Positions 46,909 through 59,312 of a stretch of DNA of 64,000 bases are shown here, in pieces. Within the stretch, counting starts at the first letter, position 1, and each line of letters starts with the position of its first letter. Under the pieces are notes generated by a model. It searched no databases. It was not told the origin of the DNA and worked only from the letters and a program-made list of their open reading frames with translations. The position numbers were made by a program, and so were the translations under genes. The stretch lies in the NCBI GenBank assembly GCA_030998015.1, contig JARWMV010000030.1:124001-188000 (forward strand), in the 5' to 3' direction. The DNA is from Ceratorhiza oryzae-sativae. Lineage: Eukaryota > Basidiomycota > Agaricomycetes > Cantharellales > Ceratobasidiaceae.

Positions 46909-49900
46909 AGGGGCTGACCCAGGTCGACGCGAGGCAGAGGATATGTCGGGCTGGCCAAGGCGCACATTATGAGGGCCCCGGCGGTCGTGGGCTGTGTGGC
47001 CCGTGCCGGCTGGGGCCATCAGCCTGACCCGGCGGTGTGGAGAGCAAGTCGCGCGCATCCAGAGTGCGGGTCTCAGGACCATCTGTCAGATCGGAATCCA
47101 TCCATCGAATCCGAGGCTTTTCGCAAGCGAAGCAACATCGATGATGCCAGCTGCAGATGTCACCGTGGGGATCGCGGTCCGCATTGGGCTCCGCGTTTGC
47201 CGCCTAATGAGCTCAGGGCCACCACACATCGGGCTTCGCGGCGTTCCTGTTTGCAGGAATATTCGCCTGCCAGGTGGCGGTACGCTTCCTCTTTGGCCCA
47301 CCACCCTCGGCCGGCCATCAATGACGCTCCCCGGTTCGATCGCATGGCGCGCGCTGCACCACGCATCCAGCGTTCGGCCCGAGTCTCCCCCCCCCCCGAA
47401 AAGGCAAAGCAAGGGTCGAACCATCGTTATGTCAACTCGCAGCCATGTGCAGAGCCAACTGCTGTTCTGGTGCGCTGCGGTTTGTTTGAGAATCGCTGAG
47501 GAGATGACAATGGCGTGCATGCCGTTTTCCGATCTGGTCGGCCTAGAGTTCCTGAAATACGGCAGGTTATTGAGTAGCCAGACGTAGAGGCAACATCCGC
47601 ATATTGTTTCAAGGACTCAATCCTGACGGAAGACCATCGGATGTCATGATCTGCAGATACCATATCACACATCTCGGACCCAGAAGACCTGACGCCGTGA
47701 AACCGGGATAAATGACAGAGGATCGACTTGGGGAATGCCGTGTGTTCACTCGTCCTGGGCCATGATTCTTGATTTGCAGAGCTTGGATATCGTGTGAATG
47801 CGGGGACGTTGCTCATCCCGAACTGTCACCGGTATCCAATTCAACGGCGGTCTCACGGCAACGCATACCCACCTAGCAAGAGGTTCTAAGACCAAACGAC
47901 TCTAGTATGTGCCCATTCTGACGTCAAAGGTGACTCTGCAGAGAGCACATGATGTTTCGTGCTTGTTTATTCTGCGAGGGCGGTTTGTATACTTTGATTG
48001 ATCGAACGTGCTTGTGTCTCAATGCCCGAGTTTCTCGGCGTCGCTTGGCTGCCTAGTAATTTTGACCAGTAAAAGTTGTATTTATATACATACAGGCAAG
48101 CGAATAGAGTTACCTTAATCTATCAGCTACTACTAATATACATTCATGACTACAATATAAATGATCGATCATTTGTCTCCCGATCGGCGGGCATCGTCGA
48201 AGCCCGGTTGATCCAGTTGAAATTCCGGACACACTGACTCCTCCTTGACAGCAACTCAAAGCGTGACCGCTGAACCAGCTTACTCGCTTTTTTGACCCAC
48301 AACTTGCCCAACGGCTGGCGCCACACAATCAGGTGTTTTCTGCCGCTGGCTCAGGCCCCAGAAACTGTGAGACGGATGCGATGTATAAATAGGTTACATA
48401 TTCAGCCGTGCGGGTGGCATTCACACACAGCATACCACGCCGGGTATCGTGCCCGTCCACACGGGAAATGGTTTCCGCAATCCCATCTCTGGACCTAACC
48501 GTATGCGCATGTACCTATTTCCTCGGAAACGAATGAAATTCGCACTCGGACGCGTGGGCTTTTCGCAATCGTCTCTCGCAGTTTTCATTCACCGCGAGTC
48601 CAGAACACGAGATAGCCGACAGCCACGGAGGTCGGCAGCAACCAAGGATGGGAATCGGGCGGATATGCACAACTCTGACCCCCCCCCCCGTTCACGTATC
48701 GTTTGATCGACGCGATACCGAATTGATTGAGTCATAGGCGAGAACGGAACGTCAAAATCGAACGGGAGGCTGTGACGAAAGACGTTTCCTTCGCGGTTCA
48801 CGGGACCGCAAGCCGGGGAGTACTTGTCCCGGAACTGTCCTCTGTCGTGGCGTGCCTGAGCGAGGCTCTTGGTACGGTAAGAGCCCCGAGATTGTGCGGG
48901 CTCGGACCTCCGAACGAGTCCGAGATCTACTGGCGAAACAAAGGAGTGCAAAAAAGAATTAATTCAAGCCTATGCTGAAACCGTTTGGATGTTCCTACAA
49001 CGGTATTGACATTATCTCGCTGTACGGTGCCTTGCGCCACATAAAGCGGCTACCCCATCCGGCTACATACACCCGGGTTTAGACCTAATATAATGGTGTC
49101 AGCTCATTTGCAAGTCTGTATCTGGATCATGATGTCAAGGCACGATCGAGCGGCATTGTCCGCCGACGACGACAACAGACCTGCCGCTGGAATATCCCCG
49201 GGGGAATGCCTAATGTCCAACTAGGACTGCGAAGAGTATGGAAGTCGCACTGATCAACAATCAAAGTTTGCGCAAACTAGGCTATATTCGCTGCGGAACC
49301 CCGCACAACTTCATACGATATATCTCGGCTCCCAAACTGGGCGTCTTCAGGTCAAATCTGGAAGTGAAGCATGCGGCATTGCAATGACGCCAAGAACTGA
49401 AGCGTGAGATTTGCATACGGGCAGGTGTCATTGACGGCTAGTCAGCCGCACGTCCCAAATGGGCATTTCGTGGAGGGAGCGCTCAGAGTGCATATGACAC
49501 AATTGGACGACTCTGCTCTTCAGCAGTATGATGAAATTTCATCCTGATCGTTGACCCGGTGACCTTGCACAGTAATGACACTTCTCGGAGCACCGGAGAG
49601 ACCAACTCGTCTGAGCCCAATACGTAGCGAATTGCGCATATGCGTCAAGTTTACACTATTCAACCATGCTATATGGGTCAAACATCCAATAATTGACTCT
49701 CCAGCGTGTTTGTGCTTACCGAATTCTAGGCTACCAATCAGCTAAACGAGAGCTATCCATAGGACACGTTATCCACAGTAAAATAACACGCTGTTGATAG
49801 CTCCGGAAGGGAGTATCATAATGGTGGTTCTACAACAGGCATAGTCGTCATACCATCCAGAGTGATAGCAACCTGCTGCGGAAATCAACTATCAGTCCGA

Positions 49901-52900
49901 CGCTATTTCGATTCCTAGTCGGCAAGCGGATCCCGAGTGTGATATGCGATCAGGATTCTGGTGAATAATTGACCAATTACGGGTTTCGGATACGCCTCTG
50001 CTCGTGCAAATCGGGCGTATCTACCCGAGTGGAAAATGCATTACAAGGGTATTTTCATCGGTAACCGCCGTTGTCCCCAGATTTACGATCTGGGCATGAT
50101 GAACCTGAGCTCGAGCCTTGTGAATCCGGCGGCTCGATCCAGAAAGGTGTGGTCACACTGCGGAGCCAACGGTTTATCGAAAAAGCCGCGTGTTGCGGAG
50201 CGTGGGGGGGGGGAGGTGATCTAGCCCCCCCCCCCACGTCGATCCAATTCTGCATTCGGTTTGAAATGGATTTGAATCTTGAGAACGAACGAGTTTTTGC
50301 CTAGGGTTTTTGCCTAGGTGGTCTGGATCCATATGAGCCGGTGGAGTTGACTTGAGTCTCCGCGGTATCATCGCAAAAGGCTTGCCATCTTGGTCGGTGG
50401 CACCCTGCCAATCAAAAGGCCCCCGCTCGTTCGGCGGCAACTCAAGCCAGGTATTCTGTCTCCTAGAAGACTACCAACCGTCCAAATTCGTCAGGCAAGG
50501 CTATAGCACCTAGGCTTGCTTCCATATGAAGGATTTCGAGGCGTTGTGATCAGGGAAAGAAGACAGCATCGGATCGCTTGAAACGCCGGTTGCACAAAGC
50601 GCATATGGGCGGCTATTTCGTGCATGGCGCCGTAAAGGTTTCGCGAACCGACGGTGTAGAGAAACAAGGTTTGTTGGGATATGTTTCCCACGGCATACCA
50701 TACATCTCTGAGCTCCGAGAGCTCCGTTCCGCAATTTGACCCCAGAGGTTATTGTTATCTCAGCTTCACCGTATTCGTGTCAAGTAAATCACTCGCATGG
50801 CTTGGACTTCTTGGAAGTCCTATGATAGGTTACCGGATCCCGTTTGTGGAGCCGAACCTCGAGCGAAGCTGGAATACACGATTATATCAGGATGTGTAAT
50901 ATATAATGCCACCGGATATAAGTTTTGGTTCGTTTATGACTACTTCATTAATCGGGTGGCCATTTCATTGCCCTGTGACTGAAGCGGCCAAAGTGAACTG
51001 GACTGTAAAGCAGTGATCCGTCACAGAACAACGAGCAGCGACCCAGAGAAAAAAATTGTGCTCAAGAACGTGTGAAAGAATCGCGGGCGGACTCTGTGAA
51101 GAGAGTAAAATTTTCGGGTAGGCCATATCTTTGGGCTGAATAGCTACAAGTCGACTGGGTGTTAGATTTGGTGCCACGGGAAGAAGCAGGTGCAGGTCGG
51201 ACCGCCAGCCGTTTACATAAAGAGAGTTCCCAGTTGGATGGATTATCGACATTCCATCTTGGATCAAGCCACAGCGACGTTTCGTGGGGTGATTTTGTAG
51301 TAGAGCTCGAGTTCAGAGTTAGGGGGCCACGAGAGAGCCCGGGAGGTACAGCAGGGCTAACCTTGATTTCAAAGTACAACGGAGAGTCGGTAGCGCGGAG
51401 AATCAGGTACGCAGATTGTACAGAAAAGGGCTGCAGCGTGCGATACGCTCAGCCTCAGAAGACATTCTATGTGTGTGAATGTAAGCTCCCAAACCCCTGG
51501 AAGCAGTGATACACTTATTGCGAGTACAGAATCAGAGGAGCTGCTTCGTCAACGAGTTGTGGACCTTGAGAACATATCAGGGAGGCTTGCTAGTACAGGT
51601 GGCATGAGATCAAGGTAGGTTAAATATTGCCGGTGCGCAAAATATACGTAATAGCGGCCATCACGTGAGTTTAGGCAGCACATCGTTCCATCTGACCCAC
51701 TCGGTGCCCCCGCTTCGAGAACCTTGTAGTAGAAACTTCTGGCACTGATAAATTGTCAGGTTCATTTTGATGTACAATTAAATTATGATAAGATGGTGTA
51801 TCGCATATAGGCATATGTTTCTAAATTGAAGAGTAAGCCCCAAGTAACTGAATGGAGGTTTACACGCCAACTCACATACGAACTGTTCCAGAAGCTCTAT
51901 CTATAGCGAGTCAAGAAGCAACAGGTCTCCCTGTGGCCCGGAGCCGAAAAGAAACAACAAATATCAACTAGCTCATAGGTCCTGACTTTGTAGAAACCAG
52001 TACCCGAGATAAGCAGGCGATCCAACCGCGACGCTTAATCGTCATCGAAACTACGATGGCCGCGGATCACTGAACCAACTAGGGTTGCTTTCAATCCCTC
52101 AACCCTTCCAGCCGTAGGGCTGTAACGGAAATCGAACGATCATTTCAACGCATGCCGGGTTGAGCAATCCTATAAGAAGGCATGTGACAGACTCTCGAAG
52201 TGGCGGTCTGCGGTCTGTCTCAGCTCGGGTGAGGCACGACGAACAGACGGGTGCCTAGCTGGTTCGTCCCAGAACCTCGGTCCTGACGTAACTTGTACTC
52301 CCAGGCTGTAAGGATATCTGTTGGTGGGACACCCGAGTAACGGCATCCTAGTGTGGCTATTGTCGATCACCAGCCGCGTTCTAAAGGTAATCGCAAACGT
52401 TCTCATGAGCTACTAGGATCGACGGTCCGAACAGATTCCGGTACGCTATGCATAGTTGGAAGAGTCTCACGGGACAAGGGTGCTACATTCAGTGCGGAGG
52501 ATTCAAGGTTTCGAGGCCGTCATCAGGTAGAGTTAAGCTTCAGCCTGGGGGTGCAGTCGCACAGGCTACGTGAGCTGATTCAGCAAGTTATATTGAGATA
52601 GACATTAAAGAGATATCGCATGCCAAGAGATGGAAGGTTTGATTACTAAACGCTGGTAACGTATGTAGAAGAAACTTCGAGCCAAATATGCTGAGTTTGT
52701 TCGCAAGGCTCGCGGATATACCCGAGTGATACATGTTGGGTTGATGCCGAAGCAGCAAGTTTTTACGAAATAGACGTGGTGGGTGAATCAACGAAGGCCT
52801 GTGGTATATACAGCGCATACAAGTTGTATCTGGGGCTAACTGGGATAGCCAGCCAATCTGCTCAAATCTATCCGAATCGCATTCTGCGCTAAAATGGCTA

Positions 52901-53424
52901 GCTTATGATTATATAAAAGGGGTTTGAAATAGCGGGCTCAACCATAACTAGATTACCCGTCGTCGGAGTTGACTACTTGACGCGCTTGGCCAAAAGATGA
53001 ATCTCGAAGACACTCCCAAGATTTGATGTCGCAAAACAATACATTCTAGCCTCGAGGGCAGACTTGTTTCCTTCTGCCTCATCTCTCTTTCACTTTCTTC
53101 AGGTTTCATTGATCAGACCTAGTCCTTTCACGACTTTGAACTGGAACACAACAGCCATAATTGGTTTAATCTTATGCGGTCGGCGCTTAGCCTATAGCCA
53201 TTGTCTCTTTGCTTCCCTCTTGCTTCGGCTGTACTCTGCCAAATGCACAATCGCACCACGAGAGAATCGCTCGTCGTGACTATAGTTAAGGATTTTTCCC
53301 GTAATTGTAACTGTCAGTTAGTGAGCGTAAAGATCTCGATGTGTATAAATCGAGTCCAATAAAGCAGAGACGTGACCGAGATGTGCCGTTCCTGGATATA
53401 AATGCATTGGATTACAAAACTGGT
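46909..53424. other. gene-poor 6.5-kb stretch
   Basis: I find no gene with motif or splice support. Landmarks are C runs near 47390 and 48680 and the G/C hairpin at 50201-50237. At 51476-51610 a short segment encodes TESEELLRQRVVDLENISG, a coiled-coil-like stretch ending at a GT donor near 51610. Together with VQRRVGSAENQVRRLYRKG at about 51373-51465 in the same frame class, it may be an exon or relic of a coiled-coil protein. Upstream frames carry stops. Confidence 0.4.
50201..50237. repeat. G-run/C-run inverted repeat
   Basis: CGT followed by ten G, then AGGTGATCTAG, then eleven C and ACG: a near-perfect 13-bp stem with an 11-nt loop. The G run could also take part in non-duplex structures. 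Confidence 0.85.
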
Positions 53425-53476
53425 GCAGCATGCATGCCGAGGTGCTGTAAGCACATCACATTGGCATGCATGCTGC
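53425..53476. repeat. nested inverted repeat (cruciform-type)
   Basis: Outer arms GCAGCATGCATGCC (53425-53438) and GGCATGCATGCTGC (53463-53476) are perfect reverse complements of 14 bp. Between them GTGCTGTAAGCAC forms a second small hairpin. It lies about 255 bp before the gene starting at 53732. Confidence 0.85.
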
Positions 53477-53731
53477 ATATCCAAGCGCCGACACATGATC
53501 TGGGCGCTTAAGTATTTTCCGATTCTCGGCAACTCGGGCACATTGCCTGATTCCTACGTCGTCCACGCTTTCACGCTGCTCGTCGGACCCACCCGCGTTC
53601 TCTACCTAGACTGTGCTAACCTGTATCTATAATTACGAGTGAGTGGATATGCATGGTGTTTAAACGGGGCTAAGTCTTGTCCCAGTTCATTCATCTCGGA
53701 TTTATCTGTCTCAATATACCACGTCAAAACT

Positions 53732-55156
53732 ATGGATGCCCCTACTCATCTCGATGCCTTTCGAGCCCTCTTGTCGTCGTGTCTGCCCTGCACCAACCGA
53801 CCACCGGCGCTTCCCCCGTCGCCTGTACTTGGCCCCAGGAGCAGCGATTTGGATGCACTGCTCCGCCCGCCGTCGTCGGATCTCGAAAACGACAGCGATG
53901 CCATGTCGCTGCACTCGACGTTTGGGGCCAACGCCCGCGCCCGAACCAAGAAGAAAAAGAACCGGATGCCGCAGCTGTGCGGACTAAACCTGTTTGGCAA
54001 GCCGCGGATTGCACTCGACTCGGACGATGACCAAGTCGAGCAGCCTCGGGAACCGCATGCCCGACCCCCGACCGCTTCTTCTCCCCCGCGTGTGCGGCCG
54101 CGCTACGACTCGGACGCGGCCCCGTTGCCCGATGCAGCGATCAGCTCGCTTGCTGCGGGCAGCCAACCCCAGCCCCAGCGGGAACAGCCGGTTCGGCGCC
54201 AAGAGTCGCCCGAAGAGGAGCTCGCGCGACTCCGGGCGGAAAAGGCCGCGCGCAAAGCCCGCAGGAGAGACCGTCGCGAACGCAAGGCCGCGCAGCAGCT
54301 CGCGCTCGAGGCCGCCAGCGGCGAATTCGAGGGCTATCCAGGTTCAGGTCCAGGTACCGATCTGCCTATTTCACCGCCCTCGACGACGACCTCCACCCCT
54401 GGCGTGGATGACGTCGATCCGGAGGACGCCGACGCCGACATGGGTGCGGCCGTCTATACCCGCTCAAACGGCCGCTCGAGCGTGGTCTCCGGCTCGAGTT
54501 CCGGCACTGGCACGAGCAGGACTGGTCGTTCGCGGGCTGGAAGCAACGCGTTGGGTTTGGGTCTCCACAAGGGTCCTCCCAGTCCGCTTGGTCAGGTCTA
54601 CGTGTCTGCAGCAACCCCTCCTCCCCCTCCACCGCCGGTGCTTATCGATGTCAGTCCAAAGGGCGAAGCGATGATCAGCTCGGAAGCCGAGGCAAAACCT
54701 CCACCTTCCTCGTCATCCCAAAACGACTCTTCCGCCAGCCCAAATGACGAGCCCTTATTGAATACCAAGGGAAAAGAAGTATCTGAAGCGCGCGTACCGC
54801 GACCTAAAATCCACATCTCAAACCTAGCCTCGAATAACCTTCCCATGTCCAGTCCTGGTGCTGGACCCGGCCCTCGAACGATGGAGTCTTCTCCCAGGAT
54901 CGTGGCCACCAATGGCTTCCCCTCACCTCGAGTTGCTAATAATAACGGCGCGTTCCCTTCGCCGAGAATCGGTGCCGGCAGCGGATTCCCGTCGCCTGGG
55001 TTGGGCTTGACCACTGGCTTTCCCTCACCGAGGATCGGGGCGGGAGGAGGGAGCGGCGTCGGAGCCACAGGGCCGACCGGGTTTCCGTTTGGACCTGGGC
55101 GAAAGGGAAGCGTGACGGCTGGAATGGGCGTTGCGCTTGCAAATCGTGGGGATTGA
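53732..55156 (+). CDS. disordered Pro/Ser-rich protein with FPSPR repeats
   Basis: An intron-free frame of 474 residues from MDAPTHLDAFRALLSSCLPC. The N-terminal Cys pair (SSCLPC) is followed by acidic DLENDSDAMSLHS, a basic block TKKKKNR, a KPRIALDSDDD segment and a charged coiled-coil-like helix (SPEEELARLRAEKAARKARR). Then come Ser/Gly-rich stretches, a PPPPPPP run, and near the end four to five repeats of the form GFPSPRI or AFPSPRI (about 54910-55050). I do not recognise a named family. The Cys pair could be lipid-modified, placing the protein at membranes; that is a guess. The open frame upstream to 53639 is probably leader. Confidence 0.75.
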   Translation: MDAPTHLDAFRALLSSCLPCTNRPPALPPSPVLGPRSSDLDALLRPPSSDLENDSDAMSLHSTFGANARARTKKKKNRMPQLCGLNLFGKPRIALDSDDDQVEQPREPHARPPTASSPPRVRPRYDSDAAPLPDAAISSLAAGSQPQPQREQPVRRQESPEEELARLRAEKAARKARRRDRRERKAAQQLALEAASGEFEGYPGSGPGTDLPISPPSTTTSTPGVDDVDPEDADADMGAAVYTRSNGRSSVVSGSSSGTGTSRTGRSRAGSNALGLGLHKGPPSPLGQVYVSAATPPPPPPPVLIDVSPKGEAMISSEAEAKPPPSSSSQNDSSASPNDEPLLNTKGKEVSEARVPRPKIHISNLASNNLPMSSPGAGPGPRTMESSPRIVATNGFPSPRVANNNGAFPSPRIGAGSGFPSPGLGLTTGFPSPRIGAGGGSGVGATGPTGFPFGPGRKGSVTAGMGVALANRGD

Positions 55157-55863
55157 TACGATGTTGGGCTGGCGCGCTGGCGGCCGGAGCATGTATAAAG
55201 GACCGGACCTTGTGGAAACTAATGTTTGTGCTATAATGTAGATTTGGGATGGAATGTCGATATGATTCTCTTATGTTGTATGTTGCTGGATCGCGATACG
55301 GGAGCCAGCTGTTTTTTTTCACGTAATATACTCTGTTTTGGTCACTAGGGCTAGTCATATGGGTTCTTGGTTGAGCGTGAACTTGCGGCTTGCACAAGTG
55401 TCGGCGACTCAACAAAGAATTCTACTTGCTTTGTTTGTTTACTAATGGCGAGACAAATTGCACAAGTCACCGTTGGATATTTGTGATCGTAATCGTCGAA
55501 CCTGAACAAACAATTGTATAGAAATCCAAGGTGCCAGCGGGTCACCCATGTCTAGGTACTGATGTGGACGGAGAGTCGTGGCAGCTTCGTCCTCCCGGGG
55601 AAGCGATCATACTCCGGAGAGCTTTGGGTACTTTTATTCGTGAATTAAAGCTCAAAATTCAATCTGCTATCTCACGGTAGAAGGTGAAGGCCTTGCTCTC
55701 TTCGTGTTGTGAGAATCACAAAATAGTTTGCGCTCATGTGGCTCAACTACGAGCCACTTCGGAACCAATCGTGTTATCCGGCCGGATGCGTTCTGATTCC
55801 GACCTTTCGTAGCCGCCGTCATCAACAACCTCAACACCCCTTTCGACACACCCAAAGGAAACT
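55157..55863. other. intergenic, 3' region and promoter of the eL14 gene
   Basis: No other gene supported. Confidence 0.4.
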
Positions 55864-56837
55864 ATGCGGGTGAGTTGCGTACAAAACGATGTCAAAGTTC
55901 TTGGGGGGATATTATAGGCGGATATTTCGACGAGGTTAACAGGACAAACATGGTTGGATCACTGCAATTGGGTTGGATGGATCAAATTTGGCTTTGGCAC
56001 ATATCATCAGCCAAGCTACGCCATAGCTAACTCGTTTCGTTCGTCATCCAGGACCCATCCACTTTCACCCGCTTTGTCGAGGTCGGCCGTGTCGTGCTCC
56101 TCAAGAATGGCCCGTCGGAAGGGAAAATCGCAGCGATTGTGGAGATCATTGACCAGAACCGGGTGAGTGTCTGCGAATCCGAGATGTATACGCTACTTTT
56201 GGGAAGGGGCAATAAACAGCTTAGGGGGGAATGTGGCTGGTACTCGCTGGGGAGGGTCTATGCTGGGAATGCGTTGGAGACATGCTGGATGCATGCTAAC
56301 CTTGTGGTATAGGCAATCATCGATGGTCCCCTCACTGGTGTCCCCCGCCAAGCTTTCCCTTACCGCCACCTTGTTCTCACCCCCTTGACCGTCAAGGGCC
56401 TCCCCCGCGGAGCTGGTGCGTACATTAGTCTGCCGAGTTGCATTCGAACTAATTGGAATATGGTCTCTCGTGATGCTTTCATAATATCTTCCAACGGACG
56501 TAAATTCGTGTTGCGGGATAGGCACTGGCGTCGTTAAGAAAAAGTTTGAAAAGGAGGACGTTGTCGCCAAGTGGGAAAAGTCGACGTGGGCCCAGAGGCG
56601 TGCGTCGATTGCCAAGCGAAGGACGCTGGGCGATTTCGACCGGTGAGTTTCATCCTTGAATTGTTCCTTGGATCCATTCTTCCTGTCAGACCCGTTCCAT
56701 CAACCATGCCTACTCACGACCGCTCTTTACCCAATATTACGTCTGTCTAACATCCGACTGTGTACAGATTCTCCGTCATGGTCTACAAAAAGCAACGCAG
56801 GGACGCGGCATTCAAGGCAGCCAAGAAATCTGCATGA
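55864..56837 (+). CDS. RPL14: 60S ribosomal protein eL14
   Basis: Structural protein of the large cytosolic ribosomal subunit. Five exons join exactly to 136 residues: 55864-55869, 56052-56162, 56313-56415, 56522-56642 and 56768-56837. The first coding exon is only ATGCGG. Exon 2 encodes [20 protein letters not shown] with [13 protein letters not shown] (the KOW/SH3-like region). Exon 3 has [20 protein letters not shown]. Exons 4-5 have [40 protein letters not shown] and the basic end [10 protein letters not shown]. An intron directly after the start codon region is common in fungal ribosomal protein genes. Confidence 0.96.
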
Positions 56838-57392
56838 TTTGCTTTGCTCCTCCTGTTGATACACTTCCTGCCCGCTCTCCTTGTATCGCGCAATGCCCTT
56901 CATTACTTTGTATGAATTTCATTTTTATGCGTATGACATGATGTTGAGCAAAGGAGATATTGTCATGCGAGTATCATAAGCACTGCCATCTATTTGTTCA
57001 AGCTTGGCACAATAGTTGTCCGATTAACGGACAGAAGGTCTGGTCATATGTCAATGCCATTGTACTCGATGATGACGGTTCCTTGATCGCTTGGGATCGG
57101 GGCATTCCGTGTGCTGTATCCGTATGCCTCGGTGAAGATCCTACAGACACAAGGGGGTCAATTTGAGAGAAAGCGTTTTCGACAAGGCATGAGCTAGCCT
57201 TTTTTTTTTTCGAGCGCGCGACGTTCCTAGATCCTCGAAACCGAATCGCCGGTAGAATAGTTGCCACCGGAGCTGAAAATCGTCTATATCCGTACAAACA
57301 GGTGGCGCTGATCGGTACTTTGATCACACCATTTCGATCCTTATTGTTCACTTTTCCACGGGCCTAGGTACGCATGGTGTCGTCGAGACATC
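56838..57392. other. intergenic between eL14 and the pheromone candidate
   Basis: No gene supported; a T run lies near 57200. Confidence 0.4.
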
Positions 57393-57419
57393 CTCATTGT
57401 CTTGCGAGGCGACAATGAG
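57393..57419. promoter_or_regulatory. 9-bp perfect inverted repeat upstream of the pheromone candidate
   Basis: CTCATTGTC and GACAATGAG are separated by nine bases and lie 154-180 bp before the ATG at 57573. Each arm contains ATTGT/ACAAT, the core bound by HMG-box proteins, which control pheromone genes in several basidiomycetes. The binding role is inference. Confidence 0.5.
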
Positions 57420-57572
57420 CTCGCGACGTCCGACTATCACACTCGCTGGCCGCTCTCGACGCATACATAAACCTACCTTTCTGTGAGTTTGCATCCTCAA
57501 GCTAGTATACTTCCTTCTACTCAGCTACTCTTACTCTCAAACCCTCAAACCCACACTCTCAAAATCATACTC

Positions 57573-57668
57573 ATGGATTCCACCGCTACCTATATCTACA
57601 CCCCTGAGCCCGTCAACCAAGATCGCGGCGACAGCGGAAGCGGCACCCAATACTGCGTCATCGCCTAG
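57573..57668 (+). CDS. mating-pheromone precursor candidate (CaaX peptide)
   Basis: A 31-residue frame starting MDSTATYIY and ending TQYCVIA. The CVIA end is a CaaX box: Cys farnesylation, removal of the last three residues and carboxyl methylation are the known processing of basidiomycete a-factor-like pheromones. The MDS start is typical of such precursors. A charged pair DR before GDSGSGTQYC would give a mature peptide of about ten residues if cut there, as at ER/DR-type sites in related precursors. The frame is open to an upstream ATG at 57483 (61 residues), which cannot be excluded. The precursor is short for the family. No STE3-type receptor was recognised nearby. Confidence 0.7.
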   Translation: MDSTATYIYTPEPVNQDRGDSGSGTQYCVIA

Positions 57669-59312
57669 GCGTTTCTTCGTTCACACACCTTCGTTCTGCT
57701 GGGATTGATTTTTGGATATTTATGATTCTATGTATGCATATGAATGTGTAACAGTTTTTTTGCCGTCTGTATGCATAATGTATTTGGGCACAATTGTACA
57801 TTGTTAGCGGGAGCTTTCAACCGAGTCGGATCAAATCGTGCAGCAGTGTCCTCTGGGCCCGCTGAAGAATAAATGGATTGTTACTTTCGCGACCGCCTCG
57901 TAATAGGCTCTAACTTGTATTACGACGTCTGGGTTGTATTGTTTTGTGTCTACGTCAAGGTCATTGTATGACCATGACTTGCAGACGCTGCTCAGCAAAG
58001 AAACGATGGCACAGGGGGAGTGATAGTCCAAACAAGGTATCTTTCACCCTCGTTGGTGAACACTATTGATAGGCTGATCCTGGGCCCGTAATCTTAGTCC
58101 CTCCACTCAGTACGGATATACAAAAACCTCGGCCCACTCTACCGTTTCTGGAATTTTATAGCTGTGGTCCACAAAACCAGTTGGGGAGAAAAATACTTAT
58201 CACTAGCACCTTATCAGTTCACAAACGAGGGGTCCGACTGCACTCATGGGTTTCGTCATCGAGCTAGAAACGACAAGCTGCCTGTCGCTTCCTAAAGACT
58301 TTATCAGCCAGAGATCCCCATTTAGGGTCACCCATTCGGCTTCGGTAGTTCTGGTACTCCAGACAACTGAGCGCTGTTACAGCATCGGCACAAGATAAAC
58401 CAGCCGATTTCTGCAAACGCGATTGCGTAGGAATATAGCGCATGAACGACGCATACAAATAGCTTGCTGCCGACGAATGGATCGTAGACTCTGATATTAG
58501 AATTACTATATGTGACAACAATGCCGGCCTTGTCTGGATGGCTCAACTATGCTTCGCTGCCTCTATTGTTACTTTGTTCATCTAGCCTGCCCGCAGAGAT
58601 CATGGTTACATAAGAACAACATGTAACTCAGGCTGTTCTAACTAAGATTTGCATCAGATCCTCGATCTTTGTTCAAAATATCCCCACTCTCCGCTCTAAA
58701 CGCTCCATACTTCTCTCGTTTTTTCGTGGGGTCTCATGTCGTGTTCTGCAGCATCATTGATATACCTCGCGGAAAATCCTCCAGTCACAGGCCTAGAGCT
58801 TGGCGCCACATCCTAGGTTGAATATACGGTTAGGAAACCACATAGATATCCGATCGTCGAATAGGGCAGTTCATTGGAGCCAGTACGAGCTCCACTTATT
58901 TGATTATTTAGACACAGGGGACTGAAAAGAACGCGAACGAAACAAGTTGGTCTTCAAGCCATCCAGCGAATAATTTATCGCAAAAACCTGGCCACATTCA
59001 GCAATTCTAATGTGTGAACATGGCGTGCGCTTTTTATGCGAGCCCGGCCACCAGCAACTCGTGTAGCAGGTTGTTGAGGTGCTCCTAGGCCACTACATCA
59101 TCACCCCCTTCCAGCTCTATATCCATCACACCCATTTGTGCATTACAATCACCCTCGCCATCCTCGTCTGACTCTGCTTCTTTTCTGTCTCAGATTCTAG
59201 GTCGTCGTTGGGCGCAGACCTGTTCAGTCCCCACCCCCTCGCGCTGACAGACGCCACTTCGTTTGAAGCTCTGTTATTGTAGATCTCTACCTGGACGTTG
59301 CCCATAGCGCCG
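57669..59312. other. intergenic
   Basis: Minus-strand frames at 57831-58031 and 58264-58546 show no recognisable motif and no seven-helix receptor pattern. Nothing else supported. Confidence 0.35.

Noticed and set aside
46969..47587. Overlapping plus-strand frames of 176 and 197 residues
   Set aside because: They lie just upstream of the zinc-finger gene in GC-rich sequence, overlap each other in different frames and have no motif.
53994..54674. Plus-strand frame of 226 residues
   Set aside because: Alternative frame inside the FPSPR-repeat gene, with random-looking Arg/Pro composition.
54598..55415. Minus-strand frames of about 156-159 residues
   Set aside because: Shadows of the FPSPR-repeat gene; their composition mirrors its proline and glycine codons.
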